The notes under the pieces: model-generated | The model's input: the letters and a program-made list of their open reading frames with translations, nothing else | The model's database searches: none | What the model was told of the DNA's origin: nothing | Assembly: GCA_003248865.1 (NCBI GenBank) | Contig: QFPK01000010.1 | Location: 62,001-126,000 of the forward strand | From: Sphingomonas sp. | Lineage (GTDB): Bacteria > Pseudomonadota > Alphaproteobacteria > Sphingomonadales > Sphingomonadaceae | Direction: 5' to 3' | DNA: 64,000 nucleotides | Position numbers and translations under genes: made by a program | Shown: piece by piece, positions 1-7,242 of the stretch | Layout of the letters: every line of letters begins with the position of its first letter | How positions within the stretch are numbered: position 1 is the first letter of the stretch

Positions 1-627
1 CTGGTGGCGCGCGTGCAGGCGGATGCGCGGGTGCCGGTGCTGGCGCATCTGGACGGCAACAACCATGTCTATGTCGATGGCGCGGCCGACCCGGCGATGG
101 CGCGCGATATCGTGTTGAACGCCAAGCTGCGTCGCACCGGCGTCTGCGGCGCGATGGAAACGCTGCTGATCGACCGTGCCTTCCCTGACAGTGCGGCGCT
201 GATCGCGGCTCTGCTGGAGGCCGGCTGCGAATGCCGGGTGGAGGAGGCGCTGCTGCCGCTCGATCTCCGCCTGAAGCCCGCCACGGCCGAGGATTGGGAC
301 ACTGAGTATCTGGAAGCGATCTGCGCCATCCGGCTTGTCGATGGCGTGGAGGACGCCATCGCGCATATCGAAGCCCATGGCAGCCACCACACCGATGCCA
401 TCGTCACCAGCGACGAAGCTGCGGCGGTCCGTTTCCTGGGCGCCGTCGATTCGGCGATCCTGTTGTGGAACGCCTCCACCCAGTTCGCCGATGGCGGCGA
501 ATTCGGCTTCGGTGCGGAAATCGGCATCGCGACAGGCCGCCTCCACGCCCGAGGCCCCGTCGCGCTGGAAGGCTTGACCAGCTACAAGACTGTGGTGCTG
601 GGCAGCGGACAGGTCAGGCCCGTTTGA
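1..627 (+). CDS. proA: Glutamate-5-semialdehyde dehydrogenase (gamma-glutamyl phosphate reductase), 5'-truncated
   Basis: This is the C-terminal half of ProA, which reduces gamma-glutamyl phosphate to glutamate-5-semialdehyde with NADPH in proline synthesis, in the cytoplasm. The reading frame is open from base 1, so the gene starts outside the window and about 208 codons are visible. The [10 protein letters not shown] segment carries the catalytic cysteine (codon at 145-147). The downstream [13 protein letters not shown] and [24 protein letters not shown] segments are typical of the family C-terminus. The GTG at position 4 is internal and should not be taken as the start. The stop codon overlaps the TTG start of nadD, so the two are probably translationally coupled. 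Identification is firm; only the 5' end is unknown. Confidence 0.95.
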   Translation: MVARVQADARVPVLAHLDGNNHVYVDGAADPAMARDIVLNAKLRRTGVCGAMETLLIDRAFPDSAALIAALLEAGCECRVEEALLPLDLRLKPATAEDWDTEYLEAICAIRLVDGVEDAIAHIEAHGSHHTDAIVTSDEAAAVRFLGAVDSAILLWNASTQFADGGEFGFGAEIGIATGRLHARGPVALEGLTSYKTVVLGSGQVRPV

Positions 628-1235
628 AGAAGGGTTTCTCAGTCGGCCTGCTCGGCGGCTCCTTCAATCCGGCCCATGGCGGCCACCGGCGGATGAGCGT
701 CGCCGCACTGGAACGTCTAGGGCTGGACGAAGTGTGGTGGCTGGTCTCTCCGCAGAATCCGCTGAAGCCGGTGGCAGGCATGGCGCCGCTCGCCATCCGC
801 ATTGCGTCGGGAAAGGCGATTGCGCGGCACCCCCGAATCCGCGTTACGGGAATCGAGGCGGAGCTGGGCACTCAGCTGACGATCGACACCATCCAGGCCC
901 TGAAGCGCCGATACCCACAGGTGCAGTTCCTGTGGCTGATGGGCTCCGACAATCTCATGCAGTTCCACCGCTGGGTGGCCTGGCGGGAAATCGCGCGTCA
1001 GGTTCCGATTGTGGTGATGGCCCGGCCGCTTTATGCTGGGGCCAGCCAGTTCGCCCCGGCCATGGGCTGGCTGCGCCGCTGGCGCCATAAAAACCCGGCC
1101 GGATGGAGGAACTGGAAGCTGCCCGGGCTCGCGCTCGTAAACTTCGGTCTGGACCAGCGATCCGCCACCGCAATCCGGCGGGCGGACCCTGACTGGGCAG
1201 ACGCCATCCTCCCCCAACAGGAACCAACAGATTGA
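624..1235 (+). CDS. nadD: Nicotinate-nucleotide adenylyltransferase
   Basis: NadD transfers AMP from ATP to nicotinate mononucleotide to give deamido-NAD, a cytoplasmic step of NAD synthesis. The 203-residue product has the nucleotidyltransferase signature [11 protein letters not shown] at residues 11-21, GSDNL near 107-111 and RSATAIR near 179-185, which corresponds to the family ISxTxIR motif. I place the start at a TTG that overlaps the proA stop as TTGA. The frame stays open far upstream, but only inside proA, and there it has no family homology. The first glycine-rich motif then falls 11 residues from the start, as expected. The gene ends in another TTGA overlap with rsfS, giving a coupled proA-nadD-rsfS-rlmH string that is common in alphaproteobacteria. 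Confidence 0.93.
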   Translation: MKKGFSVGLLGGSFNPAHGGHRRMSVAALERLGLDEVWWLVSPQNPLKPVAGMAPLAIRIASGKAIARHPRIRVTGIEAELGTQLTIDTIQALKRRYPQVQFLWLMGSDNLMQFHRWVAWREIARQVPIVVMARPLYAGASQFAPAMGWLRRWRHKNPAGWRNWKLPGLALVNFGLDQRSATAIRRADPDWADAILPQQEPTD

Positions 1236-1609
1236 CCGACGCCGAAAAAAGCGTGGAAGCACTCCACGCATTGATCATGAAGTGCCTGGAAGATGGGCAG
1301 GCCGAAGAGGTTGTGAGCATCCCGCTGGCCGGCAAAAGCGCCATCGCCGACCATATGGTGATCGCATCGGGCCGCTCCACCCGGCAGGTGGCGGCTCTGG
1401 CGCAGCGCATCGAATCGGAAGTGAAGCAGTCGCTCCACCGCAATGTGCGGATCGAGGGGCTGGCCAGCGCCGACTGGGTGCTGATCGATGCGCATGACGT
1501 GATCGTCCACCTGTTCCGCCCGGAAGTCCGGCAGTTTTACGGGCTGGAGAAGATGTGGGCGTTCGATGCCGATGGCGCGCCGGTTCGCGCTGAGGGCGCG
1601 AAGCCCTGA
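1232..1609 (+). CDS. rsfS: Ribosomal silencing factor RsfS
   Basis: RsfS (Iojap/YbeB family) binds ribosomal protein L14 and blocks joining of the 30S and 50S subunits under starvation. The 125-residue product shows the family pattern: an N-terminal helix, then the core IADHMVIASGRSTRQVAALA, then the WVLIDAHDVIVHLF strand and RQFYGLEKMW. The length is usual for the family. Translation starts at TTG within a TTGA overlap with the nadD stop, so coupling to nadD is likely. The stop codon is in turn overlapped by the proposed CTG start of rlmH. The nadD-rsfS-rlmH order is conserved widely in proteobacteria, which supports all three calls. Confidence 0.93.
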   Translation: MTDAEKSVEALHALIMKCLEDGQAEEVVSIPLAGKSAIADHMVIASGRSTRQVAALAQRIESEVKQSLHRNVRIEGLASADWVLIDAHDVIVHLFRPEVRQFYGLEKMWAFDADGAPVRAEGAKP

Positions 1610-2022
1610 AGTTCACCATCGTCGCCTATGGCAAGGCCGGGCGCGGACCCGAAGCCGATCTGGCAGAGCGTTATCTGAAGCGAATCCCTTGGGGCGCCAC
1701 CGTTACGGAATTGTCCGACAGCGCCGGCTTCCCCCCTGCCCCGTCGCACAGCCGGACCGTCGTGCTGGATGAACGCGGCAGGGCGCTTTCCAGCGAGGCC
1801 TTCGCCGAACGCCTGGGCAAATGGCGTGACGATGGCGTGCGCGAAGTGCGTTTCCTGCTGGGCCCGGCGGACGGCCATAGGGCAGAAACCCGCGACGCCG
1901 CCGATCTGGTGCTGGCGCTGGGCCCCGCCACCTGGCCGCACCTGCTAGCCCGCGCCATGCTGGCGGAACAGCTCTACCGCGCCTTCTCCATCCTCACCGG
2001 ACATCCTTACCATCGTGAATAA
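1606..2022 (+). CDS. rlmH: 23S rRNA (pseudouridine-1915-N3)-methyltransferase RlmH, apparent CTG start
   Basis: RlmH is a SPOUT-family enzyme that methylates pseudouridine 1915 in helix 69 of 23S rRNA using S-adenosylmethionine. The visible C-terminal half carries the knot motifs FLLGPADGH and LLARAMLAEQLYRAF, ending in the typical HPYHRE tail. The conserved N-terminus (KFTIVAYGKAGRGPEADLAERYLKRI) is encoded upstream of the first in-frame TTG (1711). In that frame there is no ATG, GTG or TTG between the upstream stop at 1591-1593 and this conserved segment. The only sensible start is CTG at 1606-1608, overlapping the rsfS stop as CTGA. This gives 138 residues, close to the usual length. Starting at 1711 would remove the SPOUT N-terminal strand. 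The function is secure; the start is inferred. Confidence 0.9.
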   Translation: MKFTIVAYGKAGRGPEADLAERYLKRIPWGATVTELSDSAGFPPAPSHSRTVVLDERGRALSSEAFAERLGKWRDDGVREVRFLLGPADGHRAETRDAADLVLALGPATWPHLLARAMLAEQLYRAFSILTGHPYHRE

Positions 2023-2131
2023 GGGCGCCCCCTTTTCAGCCGAGGTTCAAACTGGCACTCTTACACGTTCAGATATGGGCGAATCCGTCACGGAGGTTTG
2101 TGACGGTCCCAAGCCCGAGAGGGTCTGTTGA

Positions 2132-3469
2132 ATGAAGCCGATTGTACACACGTTTCTGGCCGGTACTGCAGGCGCCCTGCTGGCGATCACCGCCCCCACC
2201 GCCGTGAACGCCGCACGTGGCAATGAAACCTGGCGCGAGCTCGACACGCTGATGGACGTGTTCCTGAAAGTGCGCGAATCCTATGTCGATCAGGTGGACG
2301 ACAAGAAGCTGATCGAAGGCGCCATCAACGGCATGCTGGCCAGCCTGGACCCGCACAGCAGCTATCTGGACGCCCGCGACAGCGAGAATATGCGCAGCCA
2401 GACCGACGGCGAATATGGCGGCCTTGGCCTCACCGTCTCCAGCGACGAAGGCGCCGTCCGCGTGGTCTCGCCCACAGATGACACGCCGGCCGCCCGCGCC
2501 GGCATGAAGTCGGGCGACTTCATCACCCATATCGACGACCAGCTGCTCTACGGCTCCACCCTGAACGATGCGGTGGACAAGATGCGCGGCACGCCGGGCA
2601 CCAAGGTGAAGCTGACGGTGGTGCGCCCCGGCGCGCCCAAGCCGCTCACCTTCGATCTTACCCGCGAAGTCATCAAGGTCCGCCCGGTGCGCTGGGAAGC
2701 CAAGGGCAATGTCGGCGTCGTCCGCATCGCCAGCTTCAACCGGCAGACCGGCGAGGCCACCCGCCAGGCCGTCACCGAGCTTTCGAAGAAGCTCGGGCCC
2801 GATGCCGCCGGCTATGTGATCGACCTGCGCTCCAACCCCGGCGGCCTGCTGGATCAGGCCATCGAGGTGACGGACACCTTCCTGGAACGCGGCGAGATCG
2901 TCAGCCAGCGCGGCCGCACCAAGGATGATATCGAGCGCTACTACGCACGCGCCGACGACCTGACCGGCGGCAAGCCCATCGTGGTGCTGGTGGACGAGGG
3001 CTCTGCCTCTGCCGCCGAGATCGTGGCGGGCGCGCTGCAGGATCAGAAGCGCGCCATCGTGCTGGGCCAGCGCACCTTCGGCAAGGGCAGCGTGCAGACG
3101 CTGATCCCCATTAGCGCCGATACCGGCCTGCGCCTCACCACCGCGCGCTACTACACGCCGTCGGGCCGCTCGGTGCAGGAAGCCGGCATCGACCCGGACA
3201 TCAAGGTTCCGCAGCTGACGGACGCCAGCCGTGCGGATCGCCCGCGGCTGCGCGAAGCCGATCTGCGCAACCACCTGATCGCCGAGAAGAAGGCCGACGA
3301 CAAGCTGATCGAGGATGACGGCAAGCCCGATCCCCGCTTCCGGATGACCGCCGACGAGCTGAAGAAGCAGGGCATCACCGACTTCCAGCTGGATTATGCG
3401 GTGAAGCTGGTCTCGCGGCTCGGTGCCAAGCCCGTCGCGCCCGCACAGGTGGCAGCCGCCACAAAATGA
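2132..3469 (+). CDS. ctpA: S41 family C-terminal processing peptidase (CtpA)
   Basis: This is a periplasmic serine protease of the tail-specific family, which trims or degrades exported proteins. The 445-residue protein has an N-terminal signal peptide ending near TAVNAA, a PDZ domain roughly at residues 85-170 and an S41 catalytic domain after it. The nucleophile is most likely Ser293 in GSASAAEI and the general base Lys318 in FGKGSVQ, with the 25-residue spacing seen in the family. A charged tail (about residues 370-445) follows. The gene lies 109 bp after rlmH and overlaps dsbB by ATGA. In other sphingomonads I recall an EnvC-like gene in this gap; here there is none. The ATG start is preceded by a purine-rich stretch (gagaggg). 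Confidence 0.93.
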   Translation: MKPIVHTFLAGTAGALLAITAPTAVNAARGNETWRELDTLMDVFLKVRESYVDQVDDKKLIEGAINGMLASLDPHSSYLDARDSENMRSQTDGEYGGLGLTVSSDEGAVRVVSPTDDTPAARAGMKSGDFITHIDDQLLYGSTLNDAVDKMRGTPGTKVKLTVVRPGAPKPLTFDLTREVIKVRPVRWEAKGNVGVVRIASFNRQTGEATRQAVTELSKKLGPDAAGYVIDLRSNPGGLLDQAIEVTDTFLERGEIVSQRGRTKDDIERYYARADDLTGGKPIVVLVDEGSASAAEIVAGALQDQKRAIVLGQRTFGKGSVQTLIPISADTGLRLTTARYYTPSGRSVQEAGIDPDIKVPQLTDASRADRPRLREADLRNHLIAEKKADDKLIEDDGKPDPRFRMTADELKKQGITDFQLDYAVKLVSRLGAKPVAPAQVAAATK

Positions 3470-3951
3470 CGCGTGCGAAGGGGGTTCGTCAGGCGGCCTG
3501 GCTGCTGATCGCCGTTTCTGGTGCGCTGCTGCTGGGTGCGCTGGCATTTCAGTTCATCGGCGGTCTGAAGCCTTGCGAGATGTGCTACTGGCAGCGCTAC
3601 GCGCATCTCGCCGTGCTCGTCGTTTCGACCCTCGCGCTCCTCAGCGGCAACCGGGTTCTGGGCTGGCTCGCCGCGCTCGCCATGGCGGTCGCGGCGGGGC
3701 TCGGCCTGTTCCATGCGGGTGTCGAGCTGAAATGGTGGCAGGGCGTCACCGCCTGCACCGCCCCCGTCTCCGCGGGCATGTCCACCGCCGACATGCTGGA
3801 TACGCTGATGAACGCGCCGCTGGTTCGCTGCGACGAAATCCCATGGAGCCTGCTGGGCATTTCCATGGCAGGATGGAATGCCCTGATCTCGGCGGGTGCA
3901 GCGCTCTCAGCCGCCTTCGTCCTGATCTTCACGCGCCGCGCGCCCAGATAA
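3466..3951 (+). CDS. dsbB: DsbB-family disulfide bond formation protein
   Basis: This inner-membrane protein belongs to the DsbB/VKOR-like group that reoxidises periplasmic thiol oxidases and passes electrons to quinones. The 161-residue product has four hydrophobic segments. The first cysteine pair is C37 and C40 in KPCEMCYWQR, the hallmark DsbB motif just after TM1. The second pair is C97 (VTACTAP) and C122 (VRCDEIPW) in the long periplasmic loop between TM3 and TM4. Such short alphaproteobacterial DsbB proteins are usual. The start ATG overlaps the ctpA stop (ATGA), so the two are coupled. I did not see a DsbA partner in the window; the DsbA-fold protein at 14.5 kb is of a different type. 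Confidence 0.9.
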   Translation: MTRAKGVRQAAWLLIAVSGALLLGALAFQFIGGLKPCEMCYWQRYAHLAVLVVSTLALLSGNRVLGWLAALAMAVAAGLGLFHAGVELKWWQGVTACTAPVSAGMSTADMLDTLMNAPLVRCDEIPWSLLGISMAGWNALISAGAALSAAFVLIFTRRAPR

Positions 3952-3961
3952 AGGAACCAGC

Positions 3962-4495
3962 ATGCCCCGTCTTGCGGGAGACCCCGCCCCCGATACAAAG
4001 GCGATGATCCGCGTGGACCATGCCGGCGAATATGGCGCCAGGCGCATCTACGCCGGCCAGCTCGCCGTGATGGGCACCCGCCACCCCTATTCCGGCGAGA
4101 TCGCCCGGATGGAAGCCCAGGAAGACGTCCATCTGAAGGCCTTCGACAAGCTGGTCACGGATCGCGGCGTGCGCCCCACCCTGCTGATGCCGCTGTGGCA
4201 TGTCGCCGGCTTCGCGCTCGGCGCCGCCTCCGCGCTGGCGGGCCCGAAGGCCGCCATGGCCGTCACTGCCGCCGTCGAAACCGAAATCGACCGCCACTAT
4301 CAGGCCCAGCGGGATGCCCTTTCCGACGACGATCCGGAACTGGAAGGCCTGATCGCCCAGTTCCAGGCCGAGGAAGTCGAACATCGCGACAGCGCCATCG
4401 CCCACGGCGCCGAACAGGCCCCCGCCTACCCGCTGCTCTCCGCCCTCGTCCGCGCAGGCTGCCGCGCCGCGATCCGCGCCGCCGAGCGGGTCTGA
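3962..4495 (+). CDS. coq7: Ubiquinone biosynthesis demethoxyubiquinone hydroxylase Coq7
   Basis: Coq7 is a di-iron monooxygenase that hydroxylates C6 of demethoxyubiquinol, a late step in ubiquinone synthesis at the inner membrane. The 177-residue protein shows the ligand pattern of the family: VDHAGEYGA (E23), EAQEDVHLKAF (ExxH at about 54-57), VETEIDRHY and EEVEHRDSA. The middle segment WHVAGFALGAASALAGPKAAMAV is the hydrophobic membrane-docking region. The start lies 10 bases after dsbB, with aaaggaacc upstream as a plausible ribosome binding site. Right after the stop there is a small GC hairpin followed by a short T run. The first copy of the dispersed hairpin element then begins 36 bases downstream. 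Confidence 0.93.
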   Translation: MPRLAGDPAPDTKAMIRVDHAGEYGARRIYAGQLAVMGTRHPYSGEIARMEAQEDVHLKAFDKLVTDRGVRPTLLMPLWHVAGFALGAASALAGPKAAMAVTAAVETEIDRHYQAQRDALSDDDPELEGLIAQFQAEEVEHRDSAIAHGAEQAPAYPLLSALVRAGCRAAIRAAERV

Positions 4496-4531
4496 CCCGA
4501 CGGCGGGTTTTCTTCGGTTGGCGTTGCGGTT

Positions 4532-4644
4532 GAGGGGGCTCTGCCCCCTCAAACTCCCCTGGCAGGGAGATGATCTCCCTGCACCCACATTCGTAAGCCA
4601 CTCGTCAAGGTTGCGATGACGGGCGGATTAATGGCCTGCGGCGC
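4532..4644 (+). repeat. Dispersed hairpin element, copy A (forward)
   Basis: Two perfect hairpins lie in tandem: 4532-4550 (8-bp stem, loop TCT) and 4562-4582 (9-bp stem of GCAGGGAGA with TCTCCCTGC, loop TGA), followed by CACCC. A spacer of about 45 bases leads to TTAATGGCCTGCGGCGC at 4628-4644. The same layout recurs at 25896-26007 and, in variant form, at 58829-58932. Copy A sits 36 bases after the coq7 stop and forms an inverted pair with copy B. It could be a terminator, a REP-like element or a transcribed RNA motif; I infer no specific function. Confidence 0.75.
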
Positions 4645-4656
4645 CAGCGAGCTCCA

Positions 4657-4761
4657 GCGCCGCAGGCCATAAAAGCCACTCCCGCGCGCAACACCGGAGT
4701 GGCGCCGAACGCCAATGTCGAGGGTGCAGGGAAATCATTTCCCTGCCCGCCGGAGGCAAAA
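4657..4761 (-). repeat. Dispersed hairpin element, copy B (inverted)
   Basis: Read on the minus strand, this copy has a GC-rich head (GCCTCCGGCGGG), the hairpin GCAGGGAAA/TTTCCCTGC, then CACCCTCGAC. Bases 4717-4761 are an exact reverse complement of 58829-58873, a 45-base identity across 54 kb. Its tail, ATGGCCTGCGGCGC in minus orientation (4657-4670), pairs with the tail of copy A (4631-4644) as a 14-bp stem around a 12-base loop. The two copies thus form a large dyad between coq7 and bioB. The remaining 80 bases up to bioB show nothing else recognisable apart from a purine-rich stretch before the bioB start. Confidence 0.75.
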
Positions 4762-4841
4762 CTCCTCTCTCCCACGCCTTGACCCCACCCTCCCCCGTCC
4801 GGCACTGGCATCAGCGCCAACGACAGAGGGAGTGAGCACAT

Positions 4842-5840
4842 ATGCAGCCAGCCATCCGCACGGACTGGACCCGGGCCGAGATTGCGGCGCTGTTCGATCT
4901 GCCGTTCAACGATCTGCTGTGGCGCGCCCAGCAGGTGCACCGGGCGCGCTTCGATGCCAATCGGGTGCAGCGCTCCACGCTGATGTCGATCAAGACGGGC
5001 GGCTGTGCGGAAAATTGCGGCTATTGTAGCCAGTCCGCCGCGTTCGACACGGGCCTGAAGGCCACCAAGCTGGCGCAGGTGGCCGAAGTGCTGGAATCCG
5101 CGAAGGCCGCGCGGGATGGCGGCTCCACCCGTTTCTGCATGGGTGCGGCCTGGCGCTCGCCCAAGGAGCGCGACATGCCCGCCCTGCTGGACATGGTGCG
5201 CGAAGTGAAGGCGCTGGGCCTTGAAACCTGCATGACACTGGGGATGCTCTCGCCGGATCAGGCGGAGCGTCTGGGCGAGGCGGGCCTCGATTACTACAAC
5301 CACAATCTGGACAGCTCGCCGGAATATTATGGCGAGGTCGTCACCACCCGCACCTACGACGATCGGCTGGACACGCTGGAGCATGTCCGCGCGGCGGGGA
5401 TCAGCGTCTGCTGCGGGGGCATTGTCGGCATGGGCGAGGCGCGGGCGGACCGCGTCGGCTTCCTGCATTCGCTGGCGACGCTGCCCGCGCACCCCGAATC
5501 AGTGCCGATCAACCAGCTCGTCCCGGTGGCGGGCACACCGCTGGGCGACATGCTGAAGGGCACCCCCATCGGTGAGATCGACGAGATCGAGTTCGTGCGC
5601 ACAGTGGCCGTTGCCCGCATCCTGATGCCGACCTCCATGGTCCGCCTGTCAGCGGGTCGCGAGAGCATGTCGGCCAGCACGCAGGCGCTCTGTTTCCTGG
5701 CGGGCGCCAACAGCATCTTCACCGGAGACAAGTTGCTGACGACCGGCAACGCCGGCGCCAACGCCGACCAGACCCTGTTCGACCGGCTGGGCCTGAAGGA
5801 CATGGAACTGGCCCCCGCCCGCGCGGAGGCGGCGGAGTAG
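4842..5840 (+). CDS. bioB: Biotin synthase
   Basis: BioB is a radical-SAM enzyme that inserts sulfur into dethiobiotin to form biotin, in the cytoplasm. The 332-residue product has the cluster motif CAENCGYC with C55, C59 and C62 binding the 4Fe-4S cluster. Later segments are typical of the family: [34 protein letters not shown] and [14 protein letters not shown]; the second cluster uses cysteines and arginine in these regions. The start is ATG within CATATG, preceded by agagggagtgagc. The gene stands alone: bioA, bioD and bioF are not in the window. Its product would supply the cofactor for AccB (8740-9213) and for the biotin-bearing LiuD subunit (20749-22680). The hairpin dyad just upstream separates it from coq7. 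Confidence 0.95.
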   Translation: MQPAIRTDWTRAEIAALFDLPFNDLLWRAQQVHRARFDANRVQRSTLMSIKTGGCAENCGYCSQSAAFDTGLKATKLAQVAEVLESAKAARDGGSTRFCMGAAWRSPKERDMPALLDMVREVKALGLETCMTLGMLSPDQAERLGEAGLDYYNHNLDSSPEYYGEVVTTRTYDDRLDTLEHVRAAGISVCCGGIVGMGEARADRVGFLHSLATLPAHPESVPINQLVPVAGTPLGDMLKGTPIGEIDEIEFVRTVAVARILMPTSMVRLSAGRESMSASTQALCFLAGANSIFTGDKLLTTGNAGANADQTLFDRLGLKDMELAPARAEAAE

Positions 5841-5842
5841 CG

Positions 5843-6499
5843 TCAGCCGATCAGCACGATTGCCCAGACCGCGCCGAACCACAGGAAGCCCCAGCCCGTC
5901 ACCGGGTGGACGCGGCCGATCCGGCGACGGTCGTGGACGATCAGGGACAGGAAGAAACCCGTCCAGCTCAGCATGAAGATGGGCACGAACAGGGTATCGA
6001 CCACCTCCTCGCTCAGCCCGCCCATGAACGGCACCAGCAGCGGGTCATAGCTGCGGCTCAGCACCGGCCCCAGCATGTAGAAAGAGGCGACCAGCATCAG
6101 CCGCTTGTGGAAATCAGGCTTCCGCCGGTTCCGGTAACCCAGCAGCACGAACAGCGAATAGCTGGGCAACAGGATCCGGTTGGCCCGAACCTCCGGCCCC
6201 ATCAGCGCCCAGTCCCGCCACACCGCCCAGAACACGAATATCGTGCTCAGCGTCACCCCGATGGCAACCAGCGCGGCAGCAGCGCCGAGCCGCCGATGCA
6301 TGGCCATGTTGCGGGACCTGACAAGGGCTGCCTGCACGCACAGGATGATCATCCAGCCCAGGCAGAACAGCCCATGAACGATGAATCTCGGATCGCTGTT
6401 GCTGGGCTGGCCAACGTCGGTGAACAGATTGTCGCCAAATCCCACCAGCGTCAGCGCCAGCAGGATCAGGCTCACAACAAGGAAATACCCCCGCCCCAT
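5843..6499 (-). CDS. Uncharacterised multi-pass membrane protein
   Basis: The 218-residue product is very hydrophobic, with about six membrane-spanning stretches, the first at residues 5-22 (YFLVVSLILLALTLVGFG). Histidines sit at membrane edges (FIVHGLFCLGW, NMAMHRRLGAAAAL, KPDFHKRLMLVASF, SLIVHDRRR), a spacing that recalls heme- or quinone-linked small membrane families such as DUF2306. I cannot assign it with confidence. It is tail-to-tail with bioB, two bases apart, and its upstream neighbour on the same strand is the dioxygenase gene at 6571-7242. The ATG start is preceded by gcagaattgcc, which has no clear ribosome binding site. No enzymatic motif is visible. Confidence 0.7.
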   Translation of the reverse strand: MGRGYFLVVSLILLALTLVGFGDNLFTDVGQPSNSDPRFIVHGLFCLGWMIILCVQAALVRSRNMAMHRRLGAAAALVAIGVTLSTIFVFWAVWRDWALMGPEVRANRILLPSYSLFVLLGYRNRRKPDFHKRLMLVASFYMLGPVLSRSYDPLLVPFMGGLSEEVVDTLFVPIFMLSWTGFFLSLIVHDRRRIGRVHPVTGWGFLWFGAVWAIVLIG

Positions 6500-6570
6500 G
6501 GGGCAATTCTGCCCCCAAACGCGATGCGCCGCCAGATCAGAGCCGCGTCGAGGGTTTCACCTCACGCAAG

Positions 6571-7242
6571 TCAGATGCCCGCCCATTCCAACCCATTTGG
6601 GAGACTGCCCGCAGCATAATCCAATTGCAGCACACGCCTGCGGCGGGGTCGTGCCGACGCCTCCGAAGCATGAAGAATAGGCGTCGAATAGAGCCAGATA
6701 TCCCCCGCCTTCGCAGCGCAAGTCTGAATTCCGCAGGCCTGAACGACAGATTCGATGTCCTCGACAGAAACGCGTCCAAACCGGTGCGAACCGGGAGCAA
6801 TCAGCAATGGCGCATTGTCAGCAGGTACGTCATCCAGATGCACACGCAGAGTCAGCATTCCTGCAAGTAGGTCGAACGGCGGCGCGACATGCAACAGCCC
6901 GCTTTTGATCGTCCACGGCCCGAAGCCGGGAACGCCCCTGCGTTCCCGAACGCAGATTGTTCGGTCCTGATGCCAGCCCAATGCCCAATTGGCTTGCTCG
7001 CTCTTGTCGAACAGAATTGCGCGCACCGGCCGGCAATCGGAACCCAACATCTGGGATGCAATCGAGCCGATAGGTCCGTCCCGCTCGACATAAGCACTCA
7101 GCCCCTTCAATCCCGCGATGCGGATACCAGCTTCATGCTGTGGAAGCCCAGAGAGGAGCGCGATCAACTTACCGCGCGCAGACGGCTCCAGCGCAGCCTC
7201 GAACAACCGTGCCCCGGTCGCGGAGAAATCCGTTGACGTCAG
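6571..7242 (-). CDS. Phytanoyl-CoA dioxygenase (PhyH) family protein, likely CTG start
   Basis: This looks like a member of the PhyH family of non-heme Fe(II)/2-oxoglutarate dioxygenases. The facial triad is visible as GWHQDRT (His and Asp) and the later [22 protein letters not shown] (second His plus the 2-oxoglutarate-binding Arg). The substrate is unknown. The first standard start is TTG at 7206. However, the 12 codons upstream ([12 protein letters not shown]) fit the usual PhyH N-terminus, and the frame can start at CTG 7240-7242, overlapping the thiSG stop as CTGA. No ATG, GTG or TTG lies in frame between that CTG and 7206. I prefer the CTG start, giving 223 residues. The overlap implies co-expression with thiSG, although no role in thiamine synthesis is known for this family. 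Confidence 0.8.
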   Translation of the reverse strand: MTSTDFSATGARLFEAALEPSARGKLIALLSGLPQHEAGIRIAGLKGLSAYVERDGPIGSIASQMLGSDCRPVRAILFDKSEQANWALGWHQDRTICVRERRGVPGFGPWTIKSGLLHVAPPFDLLAGMLTLRVHLDDVPADNAPLLIAPGSHRFGRVSVEDIESVVQACGIQTCAAKAGDIWLYSTPILHASEASARPRRRRVLQLDYAAGSLPNGLEWAGI

